Origin: Sphagnum compactum
Taxonomy: Eukaryota > Bryophyta > Sphagnopsida > Sphagnales
Length of the DNA stretch: 64,000 bases
Direction of reading: 5' to 3'
Assembly (NCBI GenBank): GCA_965153455.1
Contig: OZ234499.1
Span: 16,736,271-16,800,270 of the forward strand
Positions 36,621-50,215 of the stretch are shown piece after piece (within the stretch, counting starts at the first letter, position 1; every line of letters begins with the position of its first letter). Under the pieces are notes generated by a model. It ran no database searches. It was not told the origin of the DNA and saw only the letters and a list, made by a program, of their open reading frames with translations. The position numbers and the translations under genes were made by a program.

Positions 36621-38322
36621 TCTAAGTTGAGTCCCACCATTGCCCCTTCTCATCAAGAGGGCTGTGCTGCTGCCCGTGTTAGTTTGTAGGGTGAAGTGCA
36701 AGGGGCCAGGGTTTACTGGAATAAGGGTCCCATGAGGGGGAGCCAAGCACGGGCCCAAATCCAATTAAGCCCGATCCTGAGGGCTTTTGGGTAGATTGGC
36801 CCATCAGCGATCGCCTGCTTATGACTGAACACTTATTTATATCTTCATCATATGTGCTTCATTTTGAGTGATTTAAAATGTTACTGGAGTGTTACCTCAA
36901 GCTTTAGAAATCATCTTTGAAGTGCAAAGGAAAAGAAGGAATGAAAAAATAACAAGAAAAAAAAAAGCTTTTCAACTTACAAAACGCATTTTTTGTCTTT
37001 TTGGATCCCTCCTACTTTCAAACCTCATAATTTTCGTATTTTTTATTCATTTTAAACGATTTAAACTGCTACACCTGAAGTTTTACAAATCATCTCTGAA
37101 CTCTAATAGCAACATACAAGGAATTTTTTTGGGTGTTTAGGAACCAGCCTTTGTAATGTTTTGCTGATTTGTTTTTTAAAGTTCTTGAAACCCTTTACTT
37201 TGGGGGACTGTAACTTTCTCATTTCTAATTCGTTTTCGATGATTGTTAGTGTGTCAGATGTGTGAAGAGGAGAGGTTCAAGTTTTTTTCAGAGACCAGAA
37301 ACAATGGAGCCCTCTCCTTTGATCCGGCCTGCCATGAATGCTTAAGTGTTCGATCCCTGGCCAGTCTAACCTACATAGTGTAAAAGCCACTGTGTTTTTT
37401 ATTTTAAAAATCTTGTGATACCCGCCTGATACCCACTGGGTATGACAAGGAAAAAAAGAAACCTGGTGAACATTATGCTTTTCTTAAAGCCTTGCGATGT
37501 TTTATGTCACGTAAGGATGTTTTATGTACACTAGAAACAAAAGGCTAGCTTTTGCCAATCTTGAAAGATAGCTAGCCATCAGCATTATTGTTGTGCTGCA
37601 TGCAGGCAATGCTGGGGGAACTTCGTGAGTTTTCCTCTCAACTTTCAAAGTGCATTCCAAATTGTTATGCAAACGGAGAGGAAAACTTCAAGAAGTTCCT
37701 TCCCCAAGCATTTCCTACATATCCTAGAGTTTTGTGTCAAAACTGTCATCCAAAGACTTAACTGTGTTCACATCGAGAAGTGAAGCCGTGCACACGTTCA
37801 TCTCGTCGTGGATCAATGATAGCCTCATGTAGCATGTGTTTGGTGAGAGGGATCATCCAGCACACCAAGCAAGACGGATGCTGTGTGGACCCCAAAGCTA
37901 ACTTACATTATTTAGCTATGTATTAGTCGTTCCCATGCATTTGTTTACTTAGTAGTCACCCAGTGCGTTACCAAATTACATAGTATGTTGTAGTTACTTG
38001 CATATACTTATCTATGACACTTAAACCATTTACATGGGTAGTCATTAGGGTAGATAGGCTGGTGAGCAAACACTTAAGAACTCAAAGGAGGTCAAATCCT
38101 GACACCTTGTTCCTCGGCTTCTGAAGCTGAAAGGACATTCGTAGCCCTCCACCCATCGCTTCCAACACTTCAACAAATGCTCGATTTGATGAAAGAATGC
38201 GTAAGATGTGGGGTGTTTGGTGTAAAAGGTTTAGTGTTTTGGTGATAAGTGAATTAAAATAGATTAAAAATTCGAGTTTAAAATATTTGATCTTTGCATC
38301 TTTGTCTTTAGAATGCAAACAA

Positions 38323-38348
38323 GTTTAGGGTTTAGGGGTTAGGGTTTG
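38323..38348 (+). repeat. Short interstitial telomere-like repeat
   Basis: About three degenerate TTTAGGG units occur (gtttagggtttaggggttag and following bases). The plant telomere unit is TTTAGGG. It is too short to indicate a former chromosome end. Repair insertion or chance are both possible. Confidence 0.5.
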
Positions 38349-38940
38349 GCCTTCATCTCATGTTTTCACAATGGGTAAAGCCCCACATGAGGATCATTCC
38401 GAAAATGTGGTGTTGGACTCAACTATTACATCAGCCTAGGCCTCTTATTTTGGGCATGCCCCCCCCCACACCAGGGCTTTGCTTTCCATGTAAAACATTA
38501 GTGTTGTTTGGTTTTTGATTTCAAGAGGAACCTTTTGGTCCTAGATTTTAAGTCTTTTTAAAATTTTCAATGGATCCTTTGGTTTGGAAAATCAGTTTTT
38601 TTTAAAATTTCTAAAACCTTTGGTTCCAAATGTTAAAGGAATAATTATGAATAATTATGAAAATTATGTTATTTTAATATCAATTAATTACGAAAAATAC
38701 TTGCAAAAACTAGCCACTAAAAATAGTTAGAAACCTAAAGAAAATATTTAAATAAAGTATTTATGAACCGTAACAAATATCTATTGAAAATACTTTAAAA
38801 ACTATTGAGAACACTTATATCAAACGTAATTCTCAAAATTGTGTGTGTGTGTGGGGGGGGGGGGGGGGGTTCATTGTTCCTTTGTTCCCAAAATGTTCCT
38901 TTCAAGTTCCCAATGGGTTCTCAATATGTTCCCTAGGTTC

Positions 38941-39530
38941 CCAATGTGTTCCCCAAGGGTGTTCCAATAGCACCTCATTTAATCGCATATGTTTTGCCCA
39001 AAGTTCTCCCCCTTCTCACTTACATAGGTGGACCAAAGGGGGAGACACTCCATCTTTCCATAGAATCTTTTATTTTGGGGAGCCTCCATAGCTTTCAAAT
39101 ATTTTTTTTTGATGGGCCAATCAAATTGGCTCATTGCAATATATATATATATATATATAAATAGTCCAGGCCGAAAATAGTGGGCCAATTTTAGGAACAG
39201 AATTTCCATGAGAAGTGTGAAGTGGAGTCCCTTTTTTTCTTGCGGGTGGGGGGGGATGAGGGGATTATTTTCTTTCAAGTGGTGGTCAGTGTGGAGAGTG
39301 GACTGTCCACTTGGGGGAGGTGGGGGGGGATTGGAGCAAAGAGTTCCCAAGTTCCTGACATGTTCCCCAAAGAGTTCCCAATAGCACCTCACTTTTATAC
39401 CCATATGCCCTATATATCTGGGCCAAAGGGTAGGAACTCTATATTTCAAAATAAAACCTTTTATTTTGGGGGAGCCTTCATGTTTTTATTTATTTATAAT
39501 GACGGGCCAATCAAATTGACTCATTGCCAC
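38941..39530 (+). repeat. Pair of diverged ~190-bp direct repeats
   Basis: Copy A (about 38941-39140) and copy B (about 39357-39530) share, in order: tgttccccaa, caatagcacctca, ggaccaaaggg/gggccaaaggg, ttttattttgggg(g)agcct and gggccaatcaaattg(g/a)ctcattgc. A G-rich run precedes each (38852-38870 and 39315-39330). Poly-T or poly-A tracts occur inside or after the copies. They could be two insertions of one small element or the ends of a larger one. No coding sequence lies between them. Confidence 0.75.
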
Positions 39531-40556
39531 CAAAAAAAAAAAATGAACTTGGGAGGCACATTTCCCTCTTAAACCTATTTACCGACCTCACAGAAAGAAG
39601 GTATCCACTATCCACCTTGTGTATTTTGCATTTTTATTTAATGCAAATTTTCCCTAATACTTTAGCCTAGCCTAGGGTGAGTTTACCCATGGAAACAATG
39701 AATGGGTTTTTTTCCAAAAATTCATTCATTTAAATAAATTTGAAATTATCATTTTTTCATGATTTACTACAATATTGTCATAGGGGAGTGAAAATTTTCA
39801 AATTCGTAGCCTGCAAAATGGTTTTCAACACCTTAACTTCATATTTTCAATAAAATTTTATTTCCCTTGTAATCAATTGTGACAAGTTTGGGCAAATTTT
39901 ATACAAAATTTTCGGTTCTTAGTGACATTTTTTTGAAATCAGGGAATTTGTGACAAAATATATTCTTTTTACAAAACATTTTTCACAAAATTGCAAAAAA
40001 TTGTCCCCAAAAAAAAGCCACCATAAGAGCTTAAAGTTCAAACCAAACTTGGGGGGCTAGTGGAACACACATTCTTAGTCCAAGAAAATTAAAATTTCAA
40101 ACCCAAAAACTATAACACAAACTTGGAAATAAGAGTCCTCACAAAAATCACCTTCCGTCAAGAAATATTATTACTTAATCAAACTCTTGCGTGAAGCTTT
40201 GAGGTTGGATTGTTGAAGGTGCCAATAGTGTTGAAGTTAATAGCACAACATTCCATAATTACTTTATAATTTCTTCCTAGAAATTTGAAACCACCATCAC
40301 CCTTCCCTACACCAACTCCATTCCCGACACACAAGACTTTCTCTCTCTCTCTCGAAAGAGTATAGTAAGTCTGGGAGCCACAATATCCACACAAGGTGAC
40401 ATTCTCTACTCAACCAACCCTTCTGAAGTGGGGGCCAATGCAAAGACTAAGATCCAAATACTTAGATTACAAAAGCATTCATCGATCCTTGACCTCTTCC
40501 CAACCGACAATCAACAACGTCCTTAACTTAGTCCAATCGAGTTTGGCACGGCCACA

Positions 40557-40831
40557 CCATCCATCCATCCATCCATCCCTTATGCCCCAAACTTCAATGA
40601 AAAATTCCTGATCATCATATATACATCATTCATCCCCTCACTACATTAACACATGTGTGACCAAAGAATCAAACACATTTTGAGTGTTTTTTAGTAAAAA
40701 AATTATCATGAACCATTTTTTTCCTTCCCATGATCCTTTTGTTGTTAGGTCTTATTCTCCCTTGAAATTCCACAATTGCAGCACAAAGGGTGGATGGATG
40801 AATGAATGAATGAATGGATGGATGGATGGAT
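40557..40831. repeat. Complementary tetranucleotide arrays
   Basis: A (CATC)n tract at about 40557-40579 and a (GGAT/GAAT)n tract at about 40789-40831 are reverse complements, roughly 210 bp apart. Together they could fold back on each other. No gene lies between. Confidence 0.75.
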
Positions 40832-41380
40832 GATAAGTGGTCAAGAAACAGTTTTCTGTTGAGTTCCAATTCCTAGTTCACCTGTCAGAAAAACACATTC
40901 ATCCACTCAACAACTACCGTCAAACTAACTACATAAATTCCGGTGAAAAAAAAAAGAAAAGAAAATTCATTGCCTCAAGCAAAGCTTACTACCAAGAAGA
41001 CCCAAGTCGTATTATTACCGAGTCAAGTCAGCGGAAGACTTTGTGCACCCGAGCCCCATGCCCCCATCCTCTGTCCGCACCCACCCACCCATCTCCCTCG
41101 CCTTCATGTGTTCGACCCATGTGTTCATGTGTTCACCCGGTTGGTCACTCGGCGAAGAAAAACGAGCAACTTGGAATCGAAGGCTCTAGAACCACAACCG
41201 ACTACCCACCTTAACAGCAATCAATCAAAACCGGAACATAAAAAATTCATAACAAAATTAATGAGAAACACCCCCCTATTGAAAACCCATAAAAAATTTC
41301 GTTTTCTAATTTTGAAATTATTAATTTAATTGCGTTTTCTAATTTTGAAATTATTATTTTTTCCATGTAGCCTATGATAA

Positions 41381-42607
41381 TTGTTTTTTGGTGTTGTCTT
41401 TTGTGGCGTCGTTCTTTTTGGTGGTGTGTCTTCTTGTCTGTTTGTTCTTGTTGTGCACCAAACCCTAAATGTTGCTGAATCGGTCCGCTTGCTCGTGTAC
41501 GCTCTAGCACTCGCTTTCGGGGTCTTTAGAAGAGCTCTTTCTTCTTCTGCTTCTTCTCGTGATGATTCTGATGGCGGTGGAGAGCACGGGGAAGTATCGA
41601 GGCTATTGTTATTGAGGGAAGAAAAGGAGAAGGTGAGAGAACGATTTTATTCTCTGTTCTTTTTTCTGGTCTTCGGACGGTTTGTTTGCGGTAACTGTTT
41701 TGTTGTTGTTGTTGTTGTTGTTCGTCGTCCTTCAAGCGAAGGAAGTGGCAATCGTGTAGGGAGTTAGGTTTGTTTGTTTGTTTTTTTTGTGTGGTGCGAG
41801 GAGCTATTAAGAAGGTTTCTGATGGTTGAACAGATCTGTAGCTAATCGTTGAAAAGTTCCTTTTGTGCCCTAGGGTTTGTGGTCGTTGTAAAAGGAAGTG
41901 GTTGTCTCTGGTGAGAAAACAAGGGCAGCTGACTGCTTTCGCTCCTGATGCTGTTGTGCTTGTTTGTTGCATTGATTGCAAGTCGAAAAGATCTCATCAT
42001 TAGTAGCCTCTCTCTCTCTCTCTCTCTCTCTCTCGCTTTTGTTGCGTCTTTTTTTTTTTTATTCAATAGACCTTGGAGTTCATCATCATCATCTCTTTCT
42101 TCCTCTTCTTCTTCTTCCGATGACAGTTCCTTCATCGTTTTGTTTTTGAGACTCGGTGGGGTAGGTGTGTGCGCGAGGTTGTGGTAACCAGTGGGCCCTC
42201 GTGTTATGGCCGCTTGCTTTAAAGTGGGCATTATCGGGAGGGCTTTTCGGTGCAAGATATCTGTAGGGGAGGATTGTTGTGTCTTGTTGCGCTGGTAAGA
42301 AAGTCTCCAAGTTTTATCGAGGCAGCTGAAGTGGTGGTGGTCTGAAGCATGGGGAGACTATCGTTAGTGCTTGTATATATCAAGCTACGGTGAAAGATAT
42401 TTGCAAACGAAGGTGTCTTGTTTGACAGGAAGTCTCCAGTGGTTACGAGGTACCTGTGGTTTTGCAAAGGGGCTGAAGAGACAATCACCAGGAGGGCTTG
42501 TTGCGGTAGTAGACATGGCGTCATTCTGCTTCTGCCACTTCTGCGGCATCAGATGACACCAAGGTTGGATGTGTTAGGGTTTTCTGTTTGCTGTAGCTTA
42601 ATCTTAC
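41381..42607 (+). other. Likely leader/promoter region of the PUB gene
   Basis: Composition changes at about 41380 from AT-rich to T/C/G-rich sequence typical of plant leaders. It includes a telo-box-like aaccctaaa at 41461, a (TC)n tract at 42009-42034 and tcatcatcat/cttcttcttc tracts. Several upstream ATGs are present, so either a leader intron or a transcription start near the gene is likely. A possible donor is aag/gtgaga at about 41630. The frames here show no family motif. Confidence 0.4.
42009..42034 (+). repeat. (TC)n microsatellite in PUB leader
   Basis: Thirteen uninterrupted TC units. CT tracts are common in plant leaders and core promoters. Confidence 0.9.
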
Positions 42608-45600
42608 ATGATGGGGGAGGGCTCATCACAGTCTCTAGTGCAGAAGCTCATTGAGGGAGTGAATTCCATCACTTCTATTGGGGAGTTCAAGAACTACAAA
42701 AAGGAGTGTGCAGCTGTGACACGACGAGTTAAGCTGCTGCTTTCCTTATTTGAAGAAGTCAGGGACTCCAAGTTGCCACTGCCCGATGCAGCCTTCAACT
42801 GTTTCAAGGCACTGGAAGTGGCCCTCTATGCAGCCAAGGATTTGCTCATTTTGTGCAATAAGGGCAGCAAACTCTATCTGGTGTGTTGTCTCTCTACCTT
42901 CACCTCAAGTTCTCTGTCGACATAAAATCCTGATGGATTGATTTTAGCTTCAAATATGTTTTTACCCACATGTGGAGTTATGTGGAGCTATGAACTCTGG
43001 AAGTATTTGCTTTTGTTAACAGACTACTGCCTGAAATCAAAACAGCAGTTGCACACAAGACCAGTTCACCACATCTGATTTTAAGGCTGCTGTGTTGAAG
43101 TAATCTATACTTGTCTTGGTGCTTATTAGCTAACTTTTTAAAGCACAAAACTGCACTAGCCAATATCATAGCTGCTGCTGGATGAGATTATTGTGTTGCT
43201 GTAGCAAACTTGTGTGCAGATCAAATTGAAGAGTTCTATCTTGCTTTCAACCTGTCACAAGCTCAACATCCTTTCAATATTTAGAGAGTTGACCCCTGTG
43301 AAGAACATCTACAATCTCAAATTTTAGGACAGACAGGAAGTGCTGAGAACTGTATCTCATCAGTTGACTATCAAGGACCCTGGTAAATGAAGTTGTTCAC
43401 AGTGAGTAGTATTAAGTTGCTAGCCACAGCAGCCTCAGAGATACATTCACATGTTCAAACCTTAATAAGAGCATGCTTGGTGTTACACAAAGCAGTCTAC
43501 TGCCATTTGTGGTGGTTGACTGGGTGAATAGGTTTTGGTAGAAAGGTGTCCATTTGGATAATAGTTTTGAGGGGAAGATTTTGATGAAACCACCAGCTAC
43601 AACGTATGTACCAAGACAAAGAGCCATGACCACTGGACACCAGAATTTATGTGAGATAGTTGCTAGAACATCCTGTCACTATGCTTGACATATGTGCTAT
43701 GGGGACTGACTACAAATTGCTTGGTTGTTCATGAAATGCGGGCAGACACTGGAGCGTCCAAAGGTGTTAAACCATTTCCAGGCCCTGGCAGTGGAGATAG
43801 TGAAAGCATTAGATGGTGCACCATATAATGATCTTGATGTTTCTGATGAAGTGCGAGAGCAGGTGAATGGATTTTCATTGTCAAAGATGCAGCTCTATTG
43901 CGTTCACATTAGTGCCTGTTTATGCATCATACATCAAGGAATAGGCTGCAATTCCAATTGGAAGGTCTAACTGGCAGCTTGTTTGATATCACTTTGAGTT
44001 TGATTATAAACAAGAACATGTCCTATTTTCTTACCTATGTTTTGAAGCTGCTCTCATCAGAGACCAGGCTTCTCAGTAGAAGGTACATTAGGTTGTGCAT
44101 AACAGAAGGGGGTTCCTGAGATAAATGTACTCCTAGTAAACTGGCTGGTTGCACTGTGTATCAAAAGTAGTTTCCTTGGCCTACCTTTCTTAGAGAATTG
44201 ATTTCATGAATGAGGGGTTGTTTCTTGGTGCTGTAGGTTGAGCTGGTGCACAATCAGTTCAAGAGGTTGAAGGGGTTGGAAGAGGCCCATGATGCCCAGT
44301 TGCATGCAGAACTGACAACAGTGCTGGATGAAACAACAGAGAGACTGATTAGTCGAGCTGAGCTAGAAAAACTGGCTGAGAAGTTTGAACTCACAACTGC
44401 AAAGGCAATCAAACAAGAAACACAAGCTCTAGAATGGATGAAAATAGAAAGAGATCCACTCATAGATGGGATATTGGATAATGAAAAAGGTTTTGAGCAG
44501 ATGCACACTCTCTTAAGGAATATGAAGACCCTGTGTCCTGCTGATAATTTAGAGGTGGACGTTCCAGACCTTAAGAAGATTCAAGCCTCTGAAGCAGCAT
44601 TCTTGGACAAGTTGCGAGCCCATCATCCTTCAGAACCAAGTGTTAGTGGAGGAACTGACAAAGGAGGGTCACCAAATATCCCAGATGATTTCAAATGTCC
44701 AATCTCTTTGGACCTGATGAAAGACCCTGTCATTGTGGCAACTGGGCAGGTTGGCTCTGTTCTCCTCTGTGTTGCTTTCTCTTCCTTAACTCCCCTCTTT
44801 TGGTTTAAGCTCCTCTTGTCCTATTTACAGATATTGTGCTTTAGTGCTGCAGCATAGTGTAGTAGATATATTGGGCTATTACACAACAGGTATAGTGATG
44901 TTCTGGGCCAAAGCCCACAGATTAGATACATGAATACAACTTATTTTAGCACCTGAGAATCTGCAATGGGGTGTAAATTCTTGGAGAGTTGTATTTCTGC
45001 AAGTAGATTATGCTGAATAATTTGAACAATGTGAGAAGGCTTCACATTGAAGCCTGCAGGTCATGTGTGAAGTTCCTCCAAGTTCTTGGCGCAAAGCTTG
45101 ATGTGGTCTTTTCATTGAATGTGCAGACTTATGAGCGTGCATTCATCCAGCAGTGGCTGGATGCTGGGAATCGAACTTGTCCAAAGACAGGCCTGATATT
45201 GGCCCACACAAATCTTACACCCAACTATGTCTTGCGCAGTGTAATTGCTGAGTGGTGTGAGACACAGGGAATTGAAGTTCCAAAGAAGAGTAGTGGAAGA
45301 CCCAAGTCAAGCAACTCCACTGACGTTTGTTGTTCTGAAGATAGGGCTAATATTGAGGATTTGATTTCAAAACTGGCAAGTAGACAGACAGAGGTGCAAC
45401 GAAATGCTGCAGGAGAAGTTCGACTGTTGGCAAAAAGAAACATTGAGCATCGGATTTACATTGCAGAGGCAGGGGCAATCCCTCTTCTTGTCAAGCTTCT
45501 GTGGTCACCGGATCCAAAAACCCAGGAACATGCAGTTACAGCATTGCTTAACCTCTCTATAAATGACAACAACAAAGGGCAGATTGTATCTGCTGGGGCA

Positions 45601-46272
45601 ATTCATCCCATAGTTGAGGTTTTGAGGACTGGGAGTAGAGAGGCTCGAGAAAATGCTGCTGCTACGCTATTCAGTCTTTCTGTTGTGGATGAAAACAAGG
45701 TTACAATTGGAAACTGCGGTGCAATTCCTGCTCTGGTTGACTTACTTAGGGATGGAACCCCACGAGGGAAAAAGGATGCAGCCACAGCCCTCTTTAACCT
45801 GTCAATATACCAAGGAAACAAGTCACGTGCAGTTCGGGCAGGCATAGTTCCACCCCTTATAGAGCTCTTGGGAGATTCCAATGCAGGGATGGTGGATGAA
45901 GCTCTTGCTATCCTTGCAATTCTTGCAACCCATCCAGAGGGCCGCATTGCTATAGGCCAAGCAAACGCTACACCCATGTTGATTGAGATTATCACTTCTG
46001 GGTCTCCTCGGAACAAGGAAAATGGTGCAGCTGTTTTGCTTGCACTATGCACTTTTGATCCAGCACACATAGTTATTGCACAGCTTCTTGATGCATTTGG
46101 GCCACTAAGTGAGTTGGTTCAGGATGGCACCACCCGGGCCAAAAGGAAAGCTGCAGAGCTTCTTGAGCTCATGAGGCGGCAAGAGGCAGAAAAGGCAGAA
46201 CAGTCAGTCATAGAGGACCAGCCTCCTGGCTTCTCTACAGCTGCTGGTGGACATTCTGCCCTCTGTATATGA
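42608..46272 (+). CDS. U-box/armadillo E3 ubiquitin ligase, PUB12/13/14 type
   Basis: The protein transfers ubiquitin from an E2 to target proteins; relatives act in immunity and hormone signalling. Four exons, all in phase 0 with GT/AG ends: 42608-42880, 43746-43862, 44237-44749 and 45127-46272, giving 682 residues (usual family length about 610-660). Residues 1 to about 270 form the helical U-box N-terminal domain (LVQKLIEGVNSI start, then RRVKLLLSLFEEV). The U-box begins near 277, with DDFKCPISLDLMKDPVIVAT and, across the last intron, YERAFIQQWLDAGNRTCPKT. Armadillo repeats fill about 390-650, with phrases such as AGAIPLLVKLL, HAVTALLNLSIND, CGAIPALVDLL and AATALFNLSIYQG. The U-box is split by an intron after ATGQ. 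No break was seen. Starting at 42608 or the adjacent ATG at 42611 makes no practical difference. Family assignment is very secure; the exact orthologue is not. Confidence 0.95.
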
Positions 46273-49200
46273 TATGTAGTAGCAATCAGCATAGGGAAGA
46301 AGCTGTTCAGCAGCTGAGGTGAGCCTGATCTCATCTTTCCATATTGGTAAATGCTCTAATCAGGCTCCAAATGGGTGCTTGTTGAAGTAGCCACACATAC
46401 CCTTGACTTTCTCTTAGAAGTCATAGTATTGCTTGTGCAAGACAGTCCACTATCAATCTGCCATGTAAGGAGGCAGTCAAAGGCCCTACTCCCAACTTTT
46501 GAAAGTCCGAATAGTTGCTGAGCTGAGGTTCTCTACCAGCAGATGAATCACCCAGTGACAAGACCAGTCTATTGTGGAGTTTGCAAATTTGTGGACTAGG
46601 TACCCCAGCTGTAGTATTGCACATCTGTTGTCAGACCTTAAACTCTCTAACTTTGGGTTAGCATTTTTAGAGTTTAGGCTTCCTTTCCATTTCTGTTAGG
46701 GAGTAGGGTTGTACATTTAGCAAGGACGGGGGATCTTTCAAACTATTAAGGTCAAATAAATTCACAACAGGCTCTAGAAGATACACATCCTTAGCAAAAT
46801 GGAGTTAACTCTCCTGAAGGCTGCTGAGGCTTGTGTATGGAATCCGGATGGGCATTCTTCCCCATGCTACAGGTGTGTAGCAGGTGGTGACCCTGGCCAG
46901 CCACTGAAAGGCAAGCTGAACAACCGTTCTTGGATTGATATGAAGTCTTCCGATTTTCATGACTGTTAGATGCTTGCTTCATTGAGTTGGCCTGAATGAT
47001 TGTTGGAGGTTGGTTAATTTGCAGGATGCTGATTTCTTTGGATGAAAGCTTATGACAGAGTGCAGTCCCTTTCAGAAAAAATGGGATGTAGATGTGAAAT
47101 TTCTGCTCATCTCCAAGTGATGGTTCTGACAGTGGATTCTTGTCATGAGTATTATAGGGGCACAACTAGTTTTTACAGGATATTCTCCAGGCTCCACCAT
47201 GTCCATGCCATGATGATGATGGTCTGCACGAGACTCCCAGGTAGCAAAGATGACTTGCAAATGACAAGCTACTTCTTGAAGTTATGCCTCCCAAGAGCCC
47301 TCCTCTAGGATGTCATGAACATCAGAAAAGAAACTGATCTTTGTTTATCAAGATAATCTGCGGAAGGAACACACGATAGTCTAGAACTTAAAACATGTTG
47401 CAACCATTTGCTTTTCATGGGTGATGTTAACAAAACCATGCACTTGGGGACTTTGCTGTTCTTTTCACTCAGACAAACCATTGTCTGTCTCTAAAAACAT
47501 GATAGTTTCTTGCAGCAACACAGGTGATGAACTTTCAACCTTTGAAACTTTCGGTTTATACCATATTTTGTAAGGTGAGTAGATGTAATGGAAAGTGTTG
47601 TCATGGATGGGGATGCACAATCATCATTCCTAAACAAAACACATAATCAATAATCACTATTTCCTTGGCACATTATGAGATTTGTGCAATCATAAACATA
47701 AATCTCATATGGCCCTCATGCTAGCTCTAATGTGCCAATCAATAACAGAAAACATGGAATTGTGTTGTTATATGGGATATGGGATGTTTCTCTTTCATAA
47801 AAGTTTATCCTATGTCTTTTGTCCTCCTTTTTAATTTTGTAAACTACATAATTAGGTGCAATAGAAACATTAAAAAATCAAGTGTCATTTGGGATGAATT
47901 AATCAAAGAGGCTTGATTAAATAAAATAAGATTCCTTTATGAAGGTCTTAATAAGACCTAGACCTACCTAGCTTAAGTTTATCTAATTCAAACCTACTAC
48001 TTACCTAGGGCTATTTATCTCCATATTTACCTACCTATTTCTACATACCTACCTACAAACATACCTACTTAGTTAGGCCTACCTACCTCAAGCTACCTGA
48101 TTAAATTTCAAAAATATCAAAACATCAAAATTATGTCACATGGCAAGTATTATATGGTCATCAATTTAATTGCAAATAGTCCTAGTTTTATGCCAACATG
48201 GTGAATATTATACAAATGGTTGAGGGATTATGATGCTATCGTTTGTGATAATATGTCACATGCAACTTGTCCAATGCAATTAAAAGATTTTTAAGTCTAT
48301 GATTGAGTTTTACTCACAAATTGAAGTTGGAATTTTTTCCCCCCCCCTAATAATAGCTAATAATGCAAAGGTGGTTTTAGGCTAAATTTTAGAAGAATGT
48401 TCGTGAGTTGTGATTCGAGCATGATGAGAATAAAGAAAATTCAAAAATGATAACTCAAAAGGAGATGCATGAGGAGGCAAACCCAAGGAAAGGCCAAAGA
48501 TGACAAAAGGGGTAAAGAGTAATTTGGTTGCTACTTAGGAAGAATGAGTTATGACAAGAATACGTTATTTATAAAGATGGAATAAAAGGCCAAGTTGGGT
48601 TTTTTTTTTCTTATTTGTTCATCATTGGATGGATGTTTTTTTAGAACTCAAAAAGGATTATGCAGTTTGTCTTTCAAAAATTATGGTGTTGAACTTCGCA
48701 TCAAGGTATGATGTAGACCTTTGAGGAAATAAGATGAATTCGTGACCTCTAAATTTAGTAATTGCTTGAAAAAGTGGAAGGAAATGTTATAACTTATGAC
48801 ATTTTCATATATGAATTTTCATTTATTCAAGTGAAGTTGAATTATTGAAGTTGAGTAAGTTTAAAATCTCAATTTTCTTTGATTTTTTGTTTCATAATAT
48901 GTTTGTAAGTGTAGGTATGTGTTTGTTATGTTAAGTCATTACTTATTAATCATCTAGTAATTATAGTTGAAGAGAGGTGACAAATGAAAGTAACAAAAGC
49001 AATGAGATTTAACCTAGGGAAAATAAAACAAGAAAATATAGACAAGAATTCAAGAGTTGGATCACAATTTGCTAAATGTGTATTTTAAATGATGTGGCAC
49101 TCTTCAATTTGAATATTTTGTGTCTTATCATGACAAACTCAAATTGATGATAGTTGTGAGGAACGTAAAGACAATGTCTTTTTCCAATTCTTGCATCATC

Positions 49201-49761
49201 ATGAAACCTTGGACATCCAATGGTTCTTTATCTTTGTTGATGAGTATTTTTCATGTGCATTGGCAATTATTGTTGTTTAATACATTGCACCACATGATGA
49301 AATATAAACAATGGCTCGTGTGATTTTATAAAATGTTTTGTTATCCAAGGTGCCACTATTACATAATAACATCATGGGGGTTATCAAACAAATGTGATCT
49401 ATGGTGAATAAAAAAATGAAAAACATGTTAAAACAATGGACATAACCACCTTAAAAAATCTTGATCTGAACTTATCCTAGGTTTTTAAAATGTTATATAT
49501 TTCAATTTTGAGCTTATGACATGACACCATGGACAATAGATTATTAAACACACATTCTAACATGGGAAGTCCCAAAAAACATATTTTCATTTCACTCAAG
49601 TCTTTAGGCACAAATTGTTGTCATCCATTTGACCATTTGATGTACATCTATTGTACATTTCAACATGTTGCAACAATTGAAGTTTTAACATAATTTTTGG
49701 GGGTAACCTTTGTTCAACCTTATGGTCTTTTGACTTCATTAGATGATTCGATCTCAACCAC
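46273..49761. other. PUB 3' flank and gene-poor stretch
   Basis: The first few hundred bases presumably contain the PUB 3' UTR. No family motif was seen further on. At about 47947-48095 the sequence is rich in tacctacc and ttacctac phrases, a decayed short repeat rather than a coding region. Confidence 0.45.
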
Positions 49762-50215
49762 CTATAATGGCAACAATAGATGAATGAATGACAAAAATGT
49801 GTTTAGGCCCACATAGGTAGGACAAGCTTTGTAACCTTTGTAACTTTTGATCACTTTCCTTGAAAACAATCTATATGTACACAAGTTGTGGACTAACCAC
49901 ATTACGATAACATGCAATGTGAATTTCCTTGTCCTTTTTGGTGAATCACATCCCATGCATTTACCCCCATCCAAGGTTCCTACAACTCTTTGACCAATGG
50001 AACCATGCAAATATTAATGTTGTTTGTTTCATCAACTTTTTTCTTGCAATCAATAAAACAAATGTAAGAAATATTTTTTTGGTGGTGAGTCATGGAGGTA
50101 GGTTCTAATTGAAAATTAAAACTAGCCACATAGACCAAATGGTCAAGATTGAATCCCAAATGTGTTGACTCCATCCAATGTAAGCCCAAGCCTCAAATTT
50201 TGAGGGCTTATTACA
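49762..50215 (-). mobile_element. CACTA (En/Spm) TNP2-type transposase relic
   Basis: On the minus strand, about 50200-50150 reads LGLTLDGVNTFG, then after a frame change about 50000 reads NICMVPLVKEL. Another shift gives RKFTLHVIVMW and SYKGYKACP. These correspond in order to the TNP2 transposase core (family pattern DG.NPFG, PL..EL, LW.I.D.P.YG..SG, KGYK.CP). Several frameshifts and stops make it inactive. No CACTA termini were identified. Confidence 0.7.

Noticed and set aside
37335-37360. tRNA gene suggested by gttcgatccc
   Set aside because: Only a B-box-like phrase is present; no cloverleaf arms could be drawn around it.
41381-41767. 128-codon plus-strand frame before the PUB gene
   Set aside because: Val/Phe/Ser-rich translation of a T/G-rich leader; no motif.
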